Assembly (NCBI RefSeq): GCF_902686445.1
Contig: NC_062224.1
Coordinates: 21,555,123 to 21,619,122 of the forward strand
Direction of reading: 5' to 3'
Source: Sciurus carolinensis
Taxonomy: Eukaryota; Chordata; Mammalia; Rodentia; Sciuridae
DNA: 64,000 nucleotides
Shown: positions 10,516 through 22,106 of the stretch, piece by piece
Numbering within the stretch: the stretch's first letter is position 1
How the letters are laid out: each line of letters begins with the position of its first letter
The notes under the pieces: model-generated
What the model saw: only the letters and a program-made list of their open reading frames with translations
Databases searched by the model: none
Told to the model about the DNA's origin: nothing
Position numbers and translations under genes: made by a program

Positions 10516-11204
10516 TTGGTTATGGCATATTCCAGAGTATCAGTTAAAAGTGAATCTGTGCCTCTCTAGCTGGTGTCTCACCTAGGAATCCAAGACCCTA
10601 AAAGCAGTATTTGACATTGATGGCGGCAATGATCAGGATTCTAGCTGAGACCAAGTCTCTTGGCAATTTACTAATATCCCTGGATTTGATGAAGGCTGCA
10701 GATGTACATAAGCCCACACTTTCCATAGCTTCCAGAACTCTCTGGTGTGTTATCCCAGAGTAAATAGGATGAGCAAGTTGTATTCAGACTTCACAAGAAT
10801 ATAGACAAACAATGTGAGTCTCTGGGGAAGGACAATTTTAGGACAGCATATCCATCAAGCGAGTTCCCTTGATCAGCCTCAACAGTGGTGCTTCTATTAT
10901 GCCTATTATATTATCCCTAAGGTTCCCCTGAAATATCAATTAGCAAAATTCAATTGTTTCCTTTGTTTTCTGGTTTCATGGCTGTTCTCCAGCTCCTATG
11001 TACCACCTTGTGGGAGTGAAGGTGTCGTTGCCAATTGCCCACGATCTGTGCATGTTAAGCAGCAGTGCAATCTGACTGTGTGACCACTTGCTTGAGACCT
11101 CGTCATGGTTTCTCTGCGTAAAGACAACACATTTTAACTCAGGCCACAAGCAAAACCACTTTGGTTTCCAACCTGAGCATTGCCTGATGATTAACTAGCT
11201 TCCA

Positions 11205-11385
11205 GAAAAAGACTGCCTGGGTCCAGTTTCTAGTTTCACCACTGAGAAGTGGTGTGTCTGTGGCCAAGTTATGAATCTCTGTGTCCACCCATAAGAAGGT
11301 GCAGTAATAGTTCGGAGCTCTTGGCTGGTTATGGAGACTTAGTGAGACAATCAGGTGCTTACAATAGTCCCTGGCTCGAATCCAG
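11205..11385 (+). repeat. MIR SINE remnant
   Basis: MIR-like order with GTTTCACCACTGAGAAGTGG, GTGGCCAAGTTATGAATCTC and a trailing GAGACAATCAGGTGCTTACA. Diverged. Confidence 0.6.
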
Positions 11386-11554
11386 CTCTGAGCACGTACC
11401 ACCTGCTTTTATCAGGGAGCAGAAACCTAGGGGGTGGGGCCTGCGGTTTTGTTTGGGAGGGAACCAAATAAAAATGTGCGGCTCTTGGTGACCTTCTGTA
11501 TATGACTCACAATCATGCTCTCACAACTGCCTCTCACAACTGCTTTTGCTAATG

Positions 11555-11653
11555 TTTTTTTTTTTTTTTTTTTTTTTGGATGCTGGGGATCGAACCCAGG
11601 GCCTTGTGCTTACAAGGCAAGCACTCTACCAACTGAGCTATCTCCCAGCCCCT
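11555..11653 (-). mobile_element. ID SINE, antisense, with T-rich head
   Basis: A run of about 23 T, then GATGCTGGGGATCGAACCCA, GCCTTGTGCTTACAAGGCAA, GCACTCTACCAACTGAGCTA and TCTCCCAGCC. It is close to an ID consensus and relatively young. It shares the gene's transcription direction, so its A-tail is on the sense strand of the pre-mRNA. Confidence 0.92.
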
Positions 11654-11689
11654 CCTGATGCCTTTTTATTGTGGTCTTAAAAACAGTCG

Positions 11690-12175
11690 ACATGTTGCTA
11701 AAAGGCACCATTTCTGGAAACAACTTCCTGCCATGCTCTCTGCAGCTCCAGCCTGTCCAAAGGTGCTCGGCAGCCTGGCCCCTTCCCACATGGCCAGTCT
11801 CCTCTCACTGCATGTATCCAGACCTCTCTGTTCCGGACACACCAGTATCCATTTTTTTTAAAAAAAAATTTTAGTTGCAGATAGACACCATACCTTCATT
11901 TTATTTATTTTTATGTGCTGCTGAGGATCAAATCCAGTGCCTCACACGTGCTAGGCAAGCACTCTACCACTGAGCTCCAGCCCCAGTCCCTCCTTTCAAT
12001 TTTTCTGGCTGGCCAAGCTCTTTTATGTCACAGGGACTTTGCACCTGCTATTTTGACCTCTTGAATGCTTCTTCCTCCACCTGGTTAATTTCTGCTCTCC
12101 AAAGACTCCAGGACACTGTGCCAAGCACAGAGGAGAAACAAAAAATAAATGCCTGTTGAATGAATGAACTGCATT
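11690..12175 (+). repeat. L2-like LINE 3' end, interrupted by a SINE
   Basis: Two blocks flank the SINE at 11851-11989. The right block has GGGACTTTGCACCTGCTATT and ends AAATGCCTGTTGAATGAATG, the familiar L2 3' terminus. The left block has CTTCCTGCCATGCTCTCTGC-type L2 text. The SINE therefore inserted into the older LINE. Confidence 0.6.
11851..11989 (-). mobile_element. ID-derived SINE (longer sciurid variant), antisense
   Basis: Begins with TTTTAGTTGCAGATAGACAC, a T-rich middle, then TGTGCTGCTGAGGATCAAAT, GTGCTAGGCAAGCACTCTAC, CACTGAGCTC and CAGCCCCAGT. The same arrangement recurs at 38136-38263, which defines a longer ID-related family in this genome. Confidence 0.75.
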
Positions 12176-12504
12176 AAGCAGCAATGTTGATGATAACAGA
12201 ACAATGGAGAGTCCATAATTATGGTCTAAATGATTAAAATATGGAGGGGCTTACAGGCCCTGGGCTCAGCTCTACTGTTCTACCTTGCTCTAATGGCAGT
12301 AGCTGTGGCAGGGCTACCAGTCAGCACTGCACGGGTCAATTAAATACACACCACTACCTGCTATCAGAATGGTATGCTCAAAATTCACTTCCCTGGATCC
12401 AATTCCACAGAGTCACTGCCTTCGAAAGGGAGGGGGTGTGAATAGTGATGGGTATGTAAGGGACAAGTAAACAGATAATTAAATAGGTCTAAAAGTTACA
12501 GAAG

Positions 12505-12605
12505 CCAGAGTCCCACTCCTGAGAGATTCTGAATTAATTGGCCTGAGGTGCAGCCTGAGCATTGGGAATTTTTAAACTTCTCAGATGGTTCTGATTTGCC
12601 ACCAA
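12505..12605 (+). repeat. MER5-like DNA transposon fragment
   Basis: GAGAGATTCTGAATTAATTG followed by GCATTGGGAATTTTTAAACT and a CTCAGATGGTTCTGAT end, the middle-to-3' order of MER5-type hAT-Charlie MITEs. Termini are missing. Confidence 0.5.
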
Positions 12606-13784
12606 GAATAGCATCATAGGCTAAGAAAAGGGCTCTCCAATGTATAGATGATGTCGCTGTGCTGTGATCTGTGGGGTGCAGCCCTCTGTATCAACCCTTC
12701 TGCTCGAATCTCCCCAAAGAAACCCCACTGTGGTCTCATTAGCAGCGAGTATTAACAAGGGTCACCAAGCGAGAGATTATTGCTGGAACATTTTAAGATT
12801 CTCGAAATTGAAATTTGAAAGATAGTTAAAGTAAAGCCCTGAAGGCTGAAGGGGCTTGGTCAGGCTCACCTCGCGGTCCCAGGGCATGGTCAGGATTAGA
12901 AGCGGGAAATGTGAATTCAACCTATTCTCCCACTGGCCCAAGTTGCTCTTCCCTCAGGATAAGGGAGCACGTCTGTTTTGTCCCCAGCTGCAAGCACAGT
13001 TTCTGGCAGGCGGTAGGTTGCGTGAGTGACTCTAACTGTGATGTTTCTGCAAAGACCATGGATGCACCGGGGGAATACAACTGCACATCACATTCAAGTG
13101 CTAGAAGAGGAGCGAGGGGCTCTCCTGGCATTCTAGGCTTTATTATCCTCCTTCCCAGGAAGAGGGGGTTTAGGGGATCCAGTTGCGAGGACCCAAGAGG
13201 GTACTCTTCCCAGCACTCTGGCTGGCACATGGGCAGTGCTGCGTGACCCCTGGAGGAGTAAACATTTGCCTCTTTCTCTGTCCACTTTTCTCTGCTCCCC
13301 CCATACTTCCTGCCTTGTGTCCCTGATACGGTCTCCAGGCCACAGGAATGTCCCCGTTCATCTCAGCACAGTGCAAACAGTGCTTACGGAAAATGCTTCC
13401 AGTGAGTAGTTATTGGCAGCTCAAATCATTGGTTTATTTTTGCTCAGAAGGTGATGCTCACATTCCAACTTTTTTTTTCTTTTTAAATCAACTCCATGGA
13501 GTATGGTTTACATGCAATAAAATATACCCATTTTAAGCCAGAGCTCTGTGAGTTTTGACAAATAGATATGCCAGTATAATCCCCACCCAAAAGACAGACA
13601 TTTTTTATCACTCTAAAAATTTCCTTCCTTATCCTTTGCAATTAATCCCCAACCCTCAGTCCAGGGAAGCCACAGTCTGCTTTCTGTCATTAAAGATGAA
13701 TTCCTCCTGTCCTAGAATGTCACATAAATGGAATTATACAGTCAGTTTGTACTCCTTGGTGTCTGGCTTCTTTCATTCAGTACA

Positions 13785-13871
13785 TTTTGTGTTTGTTTGG
13801 TTGTTGTTTTGTGGCACGGGGGATGGAACCCAGCTAGACAAGAACTCTACCTCTGAGCTACATCCCCAGCA
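13785..13871 (-). repeat. ID-type SINE fragment inside L1, antisense
   Basis: GGGGGATGGAACCCAGCTAG, AACTCTACCTCTGAGCTACA, then TCCCCAGCAC. A short CAGTACA repeat lies on each side, a possible target-site duplication within the L1-like sequence. Confidence 0.7.
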
Positions 13872-14151
13872 CAGTACACCGATGTTTGAGATCCTGGCCA
13901 TGTAGTTGAATGTTTTAATAATTCATTCTCTTCATCGCTGGGTGGTATTCCATTGTATGGGTATACTAGCATTTTTGTATTTTTACATATTATCTTGATC
14001 CTGTTGATCTTGCTAAATTCACTTATTTCTAGTAGCATATTCTATTTCTAGTAGTATATGCTGTAGATTCCTTGATTTCATACATGCACAATCACATCCC
14101 CAGTGAGTAAAACCAGTTACACTGCTTACCGTCCCACCTGCATGCCTCTAT

Positions 14152-14257
14152 TTCTTTTTGTTGGTTTGTTTTGTTTTGAGACAGGGTCTCACTATGTTGC
14201 CAGGCTAGTCTTGAACTCAGGCTTGAGGGATCATCTCACCTCAGCCCTGCAGGTTGG
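14152..14257 (-). repeat. B1/7SL-type SINE, antisense
   Basis: GAGACAGGGTCTCACTATGT, GCTAGTCTTGAACTCAGG, then CTCACCTCAGCCCTGCAGG. Flanked by imperfect ATGCCTCT copies (about 14142 and 14258), consistent with a target-site duplication. Confidence 0.8.
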
Positions 14258-17200
14258 ATGCCTCTTTTCTTTGTCTAGCCTTTTACACTTGCAGGATTTT
14301 CAGTACAGCATGAAATAGAAGTGACAGCAGATTCTCTTGGCCTTGTGGCTGATGTTACGGGGATGTGTCTGGTGTTTCACCATGACTAAAATGCTCTCTG
14401 TAGAGCACTCTACACGGATGTGGCTTATGATCAAACAACAGATTCCTTCTCTTCCTAAATCACTGCATGTTTTTATCATCCTGTCACATGCTCTCTCAAT
14501 TTTTATTGAAATGATAGTTTCTCCTTTGCACTACTAATAAATTCAAAGATATTGATTAGATTTTCCATATTAGAACAATCTGGTATTCCTGGGAAAATTT
14601 ATATCCTTTTTACTTATGGTTGGATTTCCCTGCTATTATTTTGTTAAGGATTTGCTGTATCTATTTTCATGAGGGATACTGGTCTGTGCTTTTCCTATAA
14701 TATTTCTATCTGGTTTTGTTCTTAGGATAACACTGGCTTCGTGAAATGAGTTGGGAAGTGTCTTCTATCTTCTGAGATATTTCCTTTTACTGCTTTAAAG
14801 ATGCCATTCCTTTGTCTTCTGACTTGTACTTCATTTCTGATGAGAAGTGGGATTCATTCTTGTTTATGTTTCCCTTCCAGCTGTTTTTAAATTTTCCTAG
14901 TTATCCCTTGATCTTTAGCAATCTGATTATAACATGGTTTCCTTTGTGCTAACCAGTCAAGGTGTTTATTGAGCTCTTTTGGTCTGTGGATTTACAACTT
15001 TCATCAAATTTGGCAAAATCGCAGCCATGATCTCTGAATATTTTTCTGTCCTTTGCTGACCCCTTGATTTTGTTCCACAGGTCACTAAATTTTGATTTGT
15101 TTTATTCTTATGCTTCAGCTCGGGCAGTCTCTATCGCTATGTTTTCAAGTTGACTGATATTTTGTTTGGGCAGTGACTCATCTTCTAAGTCTGCTCAAAT
15201 ACTATGCTTTTCAGCACTGAAAGCTGCATTGGGATTTTTAAAAAAGTACCTTTCCATATCTTGTTTTATTATGTTCACATTTTCCTTTAAATCCTTGAGA
15301 AGAAGAATATCTGTTTTGAAGTTCTTGCTGATGACTTTATTATCCATGCCATTTCTGGTTGGTTTCTACTGGGTGATATTTCTTAAGGCTATAAATCACA
15401 TTTTTCAGAATCATCGTGTCTAGTAATTTTTGATGAGATGCTAGACAGGGAGTTTGGGATTTTGTTGTTTTCCTTTACAGATTCTGGACTTTCTCTGGCG
15501 GACAGTTCAGTTACTTATGGATCAACTTTTTCCTTTAAAGACTTAAGGGTGGCCCTTAAGACTGAGGCACAGTCTTTCTCTGCTCTTTGTTGAATGCTTA
15601 TGTGCTCTACAAGGCTTCTTCACTCTTGCCTGTTGAATTAGGAACATCTTCCAGGCCTGTATCAGCTCTGGGAAGTTTTTAGCTTACAGCTCCCCCAACT
15701 TGGTCTTTGCCTGGTTCAGTCGTCTTCCCACTCTACACAGACTTGGCTGATGATCAAACAACAGATCCACAGAGTTATGTAGTTCTGTGCACAGCTTTCT
15801 TCTACTTGGTACGCCATTCCACAAATCCTAGCTGCCTCAGCTCTCTAAACGTAGCTCTTATTTCAACTCAGCAGCTGATCTTGGGTTGCTTGGGGTTTCC
15901 CAGGCATTCCATCTGAAAAGCACCTCGAGGCAGAAACCTTGATCAGTGGTAGGTCTCACCACCTTTATTCCCATTCCCCCAAACATCACACCCCAGTTAT
16001 CTGTTGTCCAGTATCTGAAAGTAGTTGTTCCATTTGCTTTTTCAGTTCTGTAGCTGTCAACAGTGGGAAGGCAAATAGATTTGCAGTTATTCCCTCATAG
16101 CAGGAAACATAATTTATTGCAAATGTCTTTGACATGTTAATAAGCATACTTAGGCAGACATAATGTTCTTGGCCATTAAAATTTTAATTGGGCCAAATGA
16201 GTTATTCATATCAACTTCATAAACAAAGTAGGAAACTGTTTAAATCAAATTCCACCTACCTCACAGAAACAGACCTGTATTTTGTGCACTTATTCCTGAT
16301 TTCTTTGGTAAAATCTATTTTGACAAGAGAGGACAGTATGCTGGGACTGACTGCTGTCTAGAAGTGATACTCAACAGCAACTACCCCAAGAGCTGGGGAG
16401 TTTCATGAGGATTGCCAGAGCCCAGAATGACTCATGAGCAACTCGGACAAGTTCCCCCAGGCTTTAGGGAACAAGACAAAGGATGCCTGGTCACAGCTGC
16501 ATGTCATCTGGGTACTGTCTCCCCATCTCAGACAGCTTCTTATTGTCTGAAGATCTGATTGAGGCTGGGGATATTCCACCAAGCAGCCCCATTGTCAAAC
16601 GCTGTACTAGTTTTATTTATTATTTCTGCCTGGCAGGAGAAAACAGGTTTTCTCCACAGAAGCCACTTCTGGTGTCTTTTTCTCTGGGATACACATTCCC
16701 CTGACCGTTATTTTGGACAACAGAAAATAAATAAGACCCTGACACATGAAGTAGTATCTTATAAAAAGATACATTCAGATAACTATTGAATTATATCATT
16801 TCAAACACAAGGGTTCTATGAACTGCTGTTTCTTTTTTATGCTGATCCTCCCTCTCTGGGCAGAAATAGCACATTCACAGTAGTCTCAAAAATGTAACAC
16901 TAAATTCAGAATAACTCAATTTGTTTATTTATCAGGAAGCAAAATAAGGAGATAGGGTCTAAGAAAAATAAAATGGTGGGAATTAAATAAGTTGGATGTT
17001 TCTAGTCTCTTGATTTAGGTCAAGTCTCATCAGGTTTCCACAGAACCTGCACCATCACTTCCAGAAACTTATTTCTCTCCTCAGCCTACAGGGAGGGTGA
17101 GAAGTGTAGTTGCTTCTGAGGATCTGGAATCATTTTGGCAAAATCCAAATACTGGGCCATTTGGAAAAGAGATGTTGTTCATCACTTAGAAGCTCCCTCA

Positions 17201-20019
17201 CCCCCAAATCATATCAAGGTAACAGACATAGATAATTACCTTTGGAAGAAAACATTTGTTAGGAATAAAAGTATTTTCCATTGTTGCCAGTCAATTATAG
17301 ACTGTTATTTGGGAATAGGAAAATAGCAATATAAAAGATGCATAGAGTGCTCCTACCAAATAAACCTAAGCAGAGGGCACATCCAATTAGCTCCTGGGAA
17401 TGAGGCTTCAAGTTACCATGTGTTCTCTTCTTACTGAGTGGTAAGTAACTTCATTAGTTCCTGTTTTACCCTCTGTGATAGTTGACTGATCACAACAGTT
17501 CATGAGATACCTTATAAGAATGAGCATTCATAATAACCTGAGAGCAGTAGTTCTTGCCCTGGAACATTCTAGAATCACCAGCTTAACCTCTAGTCCACAC
17601 CATTAAAGTCAGTTTCTGGTAGGGCTGCCTCAGTGTTGGTCATTTTGTTAAGGGCTTGAAGTGGCTCTAAGGGGTAGCCAGGATTGAGAGTCATCCATAG
17701 ACAGATAATCCATGTGAAACTGTGGAGCAGAGGATTATCTGAATTGAGTTTTAGGGGTTTTCTTGATCTGCTTAGGCTCCATTTTCCTCCCTTAACTTTC
17801 CTTTCATCCTGCTAAAATCTATGCCCCCTTCTGTGTCTGCATCCCATTTCTATTCCTGAGAAGAATCCATCAGTGCTGAAAGTGAGATGCTCAAATACGA
17901 TATGCTTGCAGTCTAGGATTTTCCAATGATTTAATTATCTAATTACTGGAGCTGGCTGCCAAGCACAAAAGATTTCATTCATTTTCACTATTTTATAACA
18001 CAGTTCAAAGAACATTTGAATTTCTAATTCAATTTTTGTTCTTTTGAGACTCTTCTAGAGAGTTTCGCATATCTCTAATGATAGCTCCATTATTGGACTT
18101 ATAATCACTTTGGGGTTGCACTTCATTTTTGGTGTATAATAATACACGTGCTGAAAGAGAATGGGAGCTGCCATAGCTTAATTATTCTGAATTGTTTTTG
18201 GCTTAAACAGACTCCCCTGACTGAAAAGATAGAAATCTGAGGGGGAGGGAAGTCAAATGGGAAGCAGAGAATACCGAGTCACAGGTAGAAACAATACCAA
18301 ATGGGTTAAGAAACAAAGTACTTATCTTCCCCAGCATATCTGCACTTGAGAACTGTAGAAATTTCTAGGCTCAAAAGCACCTTTGTGCATTTTTCTTTCT
18401 TTTCTGAGAGCCAGAGAAAATTGAGCAGTTCCGAAGCAATAGCGGAACTTGGGTGTTAAAATGACCTAGACCTTGATCCCCAAACTTCAAGTTCAAGGTT
18501 GCAAGGGGTGGCAAATTGTGGGAGACCTCTCCCAGCCAGCTGGGGTACCAAATGACACCAGTCACCAAAGAGCAATGCTGTAGACATGCACACCATAGCT
18601 GCAGTATCGAATTCACCTTAACACCCATGAAGTGTATAGGGAAAGTAAGATATTGATATTAAATTAATCCTACTTTTGTCTCCAAACCAACAACTGCTCA
18701 CTTTTGAGAGCAGCGAGGGATTACTATATACATGATAGATTCACTCATTTTTTTGAGGGGCACAATGAGGAGAGCATAATTTCCAAATAGCCAGCAGATG
18801 GCGCTAAAAGGCAGGAGAGGTGCGAGGAGGGGCTTCATGGGCAGAAACCCTGACCATCTCTGGCCTGCGTATGTGTCTTTTGGCCATCAGAGCACTAAAC
18901 GGTTGAGTTTAATTACTTTCCAACGTTTAAAGACACATATATTTCATGTAAAACCTGTATGTCTACACTCTCTTGAAATAACCAACTATCAAACTGAGTT
19001 GGCTGGGACAGAGTGGCCACGGCTCTCTAAGGGCAGTTTCCCCTTGTCCCTCCTCATTTCCCCTGTTACATTACTGCCTGGACACTGGAGACTTCTGACT
19101 TCGACACCCCAACATACAACCCCAGGCCAACCTGAATACTGCATTTCATTGCAAATTCTTTAAAATTGAGAAGCAATTTTAGGAATCCATGCAAGGATGG
19201 GCAATTTCAGACAACATGATTCAGAAGCGATTTAAATCAATTGGCACCAAATATCCATGGTGTGGGGATCTGAACACTGACCAGTGTGATCTGTTCTATT
19301 AACTCTTGAGACCCAAGCAAGGGCCTTAGGGCAGGTCTCTCAAGTCAGCTGCTCTTTTTGTCCTCTTGTATGCAGAGAGCAAAGGGAAATCATTTTCTTA
19401 GCCATAATTAGGTGGTGAAAAAAATGTAGGGTTTATGTCATTAGCGTGTGGAAGGGAGAGAAGAGCTGTGATTCAAAGACCTTTCCTTACTGCACCTCAG
19501 GGGCTTAGGGGGTTGCCTTCCACTGGCTACTGAGGACGTCAGAGTGGTGGCTTCGGGCTCCTGTTGTTTGCCTTTTAGCAATGTTTGGCTCATGAGCATC
19601 TTGAAGAAAGTCAGGGAAGATCTTGATAAAGTCTAAGCCAGGACTACGTCCTCAGTGCTCCACCTACCACAAAAGGCAGGGAGGTGTGAGGCTGATACAC
19701 AAAACAAACCTGTGACCTCATAAAGAGATGTGTGAGCCCGCTCCTCAGTCCCTCCACCCGTGATAGGAGTTTTATGCATTGTAAGATTTATGGGATTTGT
19801 TGACCAAGATTTGTGACATGAGAGTTATTTTCTCTTCCCTTTAATTCCCCTATAGTTCATATATTCTTCAACAATGGAAAAGGATAAAGAAAACTTGGAA
19901 CATACTATGCAAATAAAATGCAGATGTTTTTCTCAACAAATCATCCAGGATGGCTTTTTTCCTTATGAATTCATCTTCTATTCTAAATTCATAGCTCTAA
20001 ATACATCACAGCTCTTTGC

Positions 20020-20066
20020 AAAAAAAGAAAAAAAGAAAAAAAAAAAAAAAAAAAACAACAAGAAAA
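20020..20066. repeat. A-rich simple repeat
   Basis: (A)n with occasional G, ending ACAACAAG. Nothing on its left resembles a SINE body, so it is either a bare simple repeat or the tail of a very degraded element. Confidence 0.8.
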
Positions 20067-20473
20067 AGCTTGACTGACTGTAGCACCTTGTGCCTGCTCC
20101 CCGGAGAGAAGGAAGTAGCTTACATTGAGCTGGCAGCCTTAACTGGTTGTTAGAATGCTCCACAGGGCTCCTGTCTATTCAAGTCTTCTCTAATAGCAGA
20201 TATCAATAGTACTTTTTTTTTTTTTGTCATGTCTAAGAGCATGCGCCACTTAAAGAAATCATTATAGATTGTAGTTGCAGCAGAAGACTCTAGACCAGGA
20301 TTAAGTGGTGCAGGGGAAGCCATGCCATTGTGATTCTATGCTTCAGGTCTTCAGTTAGCCCCTAGGAAAAAGGTAGCAGAAATTGCACAGAGAAGAGGCA
20401 GTGGGGCGGGGATCTGGAAGGAAGTAAAAGGTGACTTAGGGCAGGTGAGACAGGGTGGATCCATGAGGGGTAC

Positions 20474-20640
20474 CTGGAGCTGTCTCATCTGCTGGAGCTG
20501 CAGCTTGAGTTCAGCCACACTTCGCTTCATGTCCAGCAGGCTCATGTGGATGGCGGAGGCTCCTGTAGGCAGGGGCTGGCTGGGTGGCACTGTGGCCTCT
20601 AAAGTGCCCAGAGTCTTCCCTCCAGAAATGTGAGGCGTTC
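20474..20640 (-). CDS. KIAA1217: KIAA1217 (SKT) coding exon, start of coiled coil
   Basis: A 167-nt exon with acceptor CTTTTCTCATAG|G and donor CAG|GTACCC. It completes a glycine codon (G|GA) from exon 26705-26754 and ends in phase 0. It encodes GTPHISGGKTLGTLEATVPP, a Pro/Ser linker, then SAIHMSLLDMKRSVAELKLQ and LQQMRQLQ. The first half is linker; from about residue 33 of the exon a leucine heptad pattern begins the coiled coil that continues in exon 9760-9935. The intron just upstream of its acceptor (20642-20784) has been copied to 21672-21813. The donor is the weakest in the window (GTACCC). Confidence 0.96.
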
Positions 20641-20746
20641 CTATGAGAAAAGAGCAGTAAAAGACCTCAGAATGCCAGAGACGGAAGTCTAAGCTCTGAG
20701 CCCCATCCCAGAAGAGATTTCTGGTAGCTTTAAGAACACCATTTCC

Positions 20747-20840
20747 CGGACTGGGGATATAGCTCAGTTGGTAGAGTGCTTGCCTCTCAAGCACAAGGCC
20801 CTGGGTTCAATCCCCAGCACCACAAAAACAAACAAACAAC
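20747..20840 (+). mobile_element. ID SINE, sense, with target-site duplication
   Basis: Near-consensus ID: CTGGGGATATAGCTCAGTTG, GTAGAGTGCTTGCCTCTCAA, GCACAAGGCCCTGGGTTCAA, TCCCCAGCAC and a (CAAA)n tail. Flanked by AAGAACACCATTTCC (20732-20746) and AAGAATGCCATTTCC (20841-20855), a 15-bp target-site duplication with two differences. Its A and B boxes are tRNA-like, but it is a SINE and not a tRNA gene. Confidence 0.93.
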
Positions 20841-20961
20841 AAGAATGCCATTTCCTTCATTAGGGAACATAAGCCACACAATGTTATGGGATGCAGTCTG
20901 TAAGTACCATGCTCTAGAAGAGCACAGACCAGGGTGCCACTTTAGGAAGTTACATGTCCAC

Positions 20962-21042
20962 ACTGCTTCCTCCCTTCTTTCTTTCTTTCTCTCCTTCCTT
21001 CCATTTGTTCTCCTTTCTCTTTTCTTTCTCCCCCCCTCCTCT
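20962..21042. repeat. CT-rich simple repeat
   Basis: (CTTT/CCTT)n pyrimidine tract, followed after about 40 bases by a (TA)7 run at about 21088-21101. Confidence 0.85.
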
Positions 21043-21492
21043 TCATATCTTCTGTAAGCACACAGGTTTGCATGGATAAAAGTTTAAAAATATATATATA
21101 TATGTTAATAGTATCTCCCACTGGTGTTGTTCCACACAAATTTCATATTCCTACTGTTAATTCTTAGATTTTTAAATCTACAGAGGGTACATCTGTAATT
21201 TTATAATGGAAAAAATAACTTTAAGATTTTGGGACCTCAGAGAAAGTGCTCAGTGACCATGTCCTGCATGGTGATATACCCTAAGGATGTGCCACCTCAT
21301 TTCTGGACAGAGATTCCAGAGGGGATCACCAAGGGAAACTAATAAGGGCTTGTTTCTCTCCTGAATCCCTGCAGGTTTCCCTAACCCAAAGGAGTAGGAC
21401 CTCTGTACACATCTCCTTTAGTAAGAACATATGGTGAGGCTCAAAAATTCTTTAGGAATGGAATAAAAAAAGGCAGCAGAAAGAAACTCTTC

Positions 21493-21567
21493 CGGGGCTG
21501 GGATGTGGCTCAGTGGTAGCACAGTTGCCCAGCATGAGTGTAGCCCTGGGTTCCATTTCCAGAATCA
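21493..21567 (+). repeat. ID-type SINE, sense, diverged
   Basis: GGGGCTGGGATGTGGCTCAG, TGGTAGCACAGTTGCCCAGC and CCCTGGGTTCCATTTCCAG keep the ID order, with no A-tail. Confidence 0.7.
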
Positions 21568-21671
21568 AAGGGGCATGGGGCACGGGGCAGAGCAGGGGTA
21601 CTCTGCCTAAGTTATTTTATAGATGCCATAAATTTTTGTTTTTTGAATTCAACTTAAATAAACCTCATGTT

Positions 21672-21842
21672 TATGAGAAAAGAGCAGCAAAAGACCTCAG
21701 AATGCCAGAGACGGAAGTCCAAGCTCTGAGCCCCATCCCAGGAGAGATTTCTGGTAGCTCTAAGAATACCATTTCCTGGACTGGGATATAGCTCAGTTGG
21801 TAGAGTGCTTGCCACAATGGCATGGCTTCCTCTGTACCACTT
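21672..21842 (+). repeat. Composite local duplication (direct plus inverted segments)
   Basis: 21672-21813 is a direct copy of 20642-20784, the intron just upstream of the acceptor of exon 20474-20640 plus the first third of the adjacent ID SINE, about 95% identical by eye (six transitions and one 1-base deletion). At 21813 it switches to an inverted copy of 20303-20332 (28 of 30 bases). The whole is bracketed by CCTCATGTTT at 21663-21672 and 21846-21855. The copied acceptor lacks its AG (TCATAA in place of TCATAG), and no exon follows. Confidence 0.9.
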
Positions 21843-22075
21843 GTGCCTCATGTTTCATAAGTCCATCAGGGAAGGGCCTGCTTTGGCTAAGGTTTGTTTG
21901 TAAAAGAACTTAAAAAGAATCCAAGTAGCTAAGTTTAAGAAATGGGAATGAAAAGGAAGGACTGCCTCCTCTTTAAGGTAATTGTGTGGAACAGGCCTCC
22001 AGAGTGGGTGAGTTACTAACTTTCACATGTATACGCATACACACATGCGCGCCCTGGAACACATGAATGCACATG

Positions 22076-22104
<29 letters not shown>
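22076..22104. repeat. (CA)n microsatellite
   Basis: About 14 perfect CA units preceded by a degenerate CA-rich run from about 22030. Likely polymorphic. Confidence 0.95.

Positions 22105-22106
<2 letters not shown>

Larger units (their letters stand above)
13490..15950 (-). repeat. Ancient antisense L1 (L1M-like), heavily degraded
   Basis: The + strand shows antisense L1 text: GGTATTCCATTGTATGGGTA at about 13940, GGATAACACTGGCTTCGTGA at about 14725, and AATTTTTGATGAGATGCTAG at about 15425, with no intact frame. An ID-type fragment (13785-13871) and a B1-type SINE (14152-14257) sit inside it. This may be more than one L1 fragment. It is non-functional. Confidence 0.6.
9936..20473 (-). other. 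KIAA1217: KIAA1217 intron (10.5 kb)
   Basis: GT-AG intron, donor CAG|GTACCC (weak at +4 to +6) and acceptor TTGTTCCACAG. About 10-16 kb is dense with repeats: MIR, ID, L2, and a degraded antisense L1 with SINE insertions. From 15950 to 20000 the sequence is AT-rich and largely unique-looking; 17544-17655 may be a further MER5-type remnant. No coding exon recognised. Confidence 0.88.

Noticed and set aside
20747..20840. tRNA gene (A-box and B-box present)
   Set aside because: The sequence is an ID SINE with A-rich tail and target-site duplication; the same unit recurs many times in the window. The same applies to 25920-26019 and 34821-34912.
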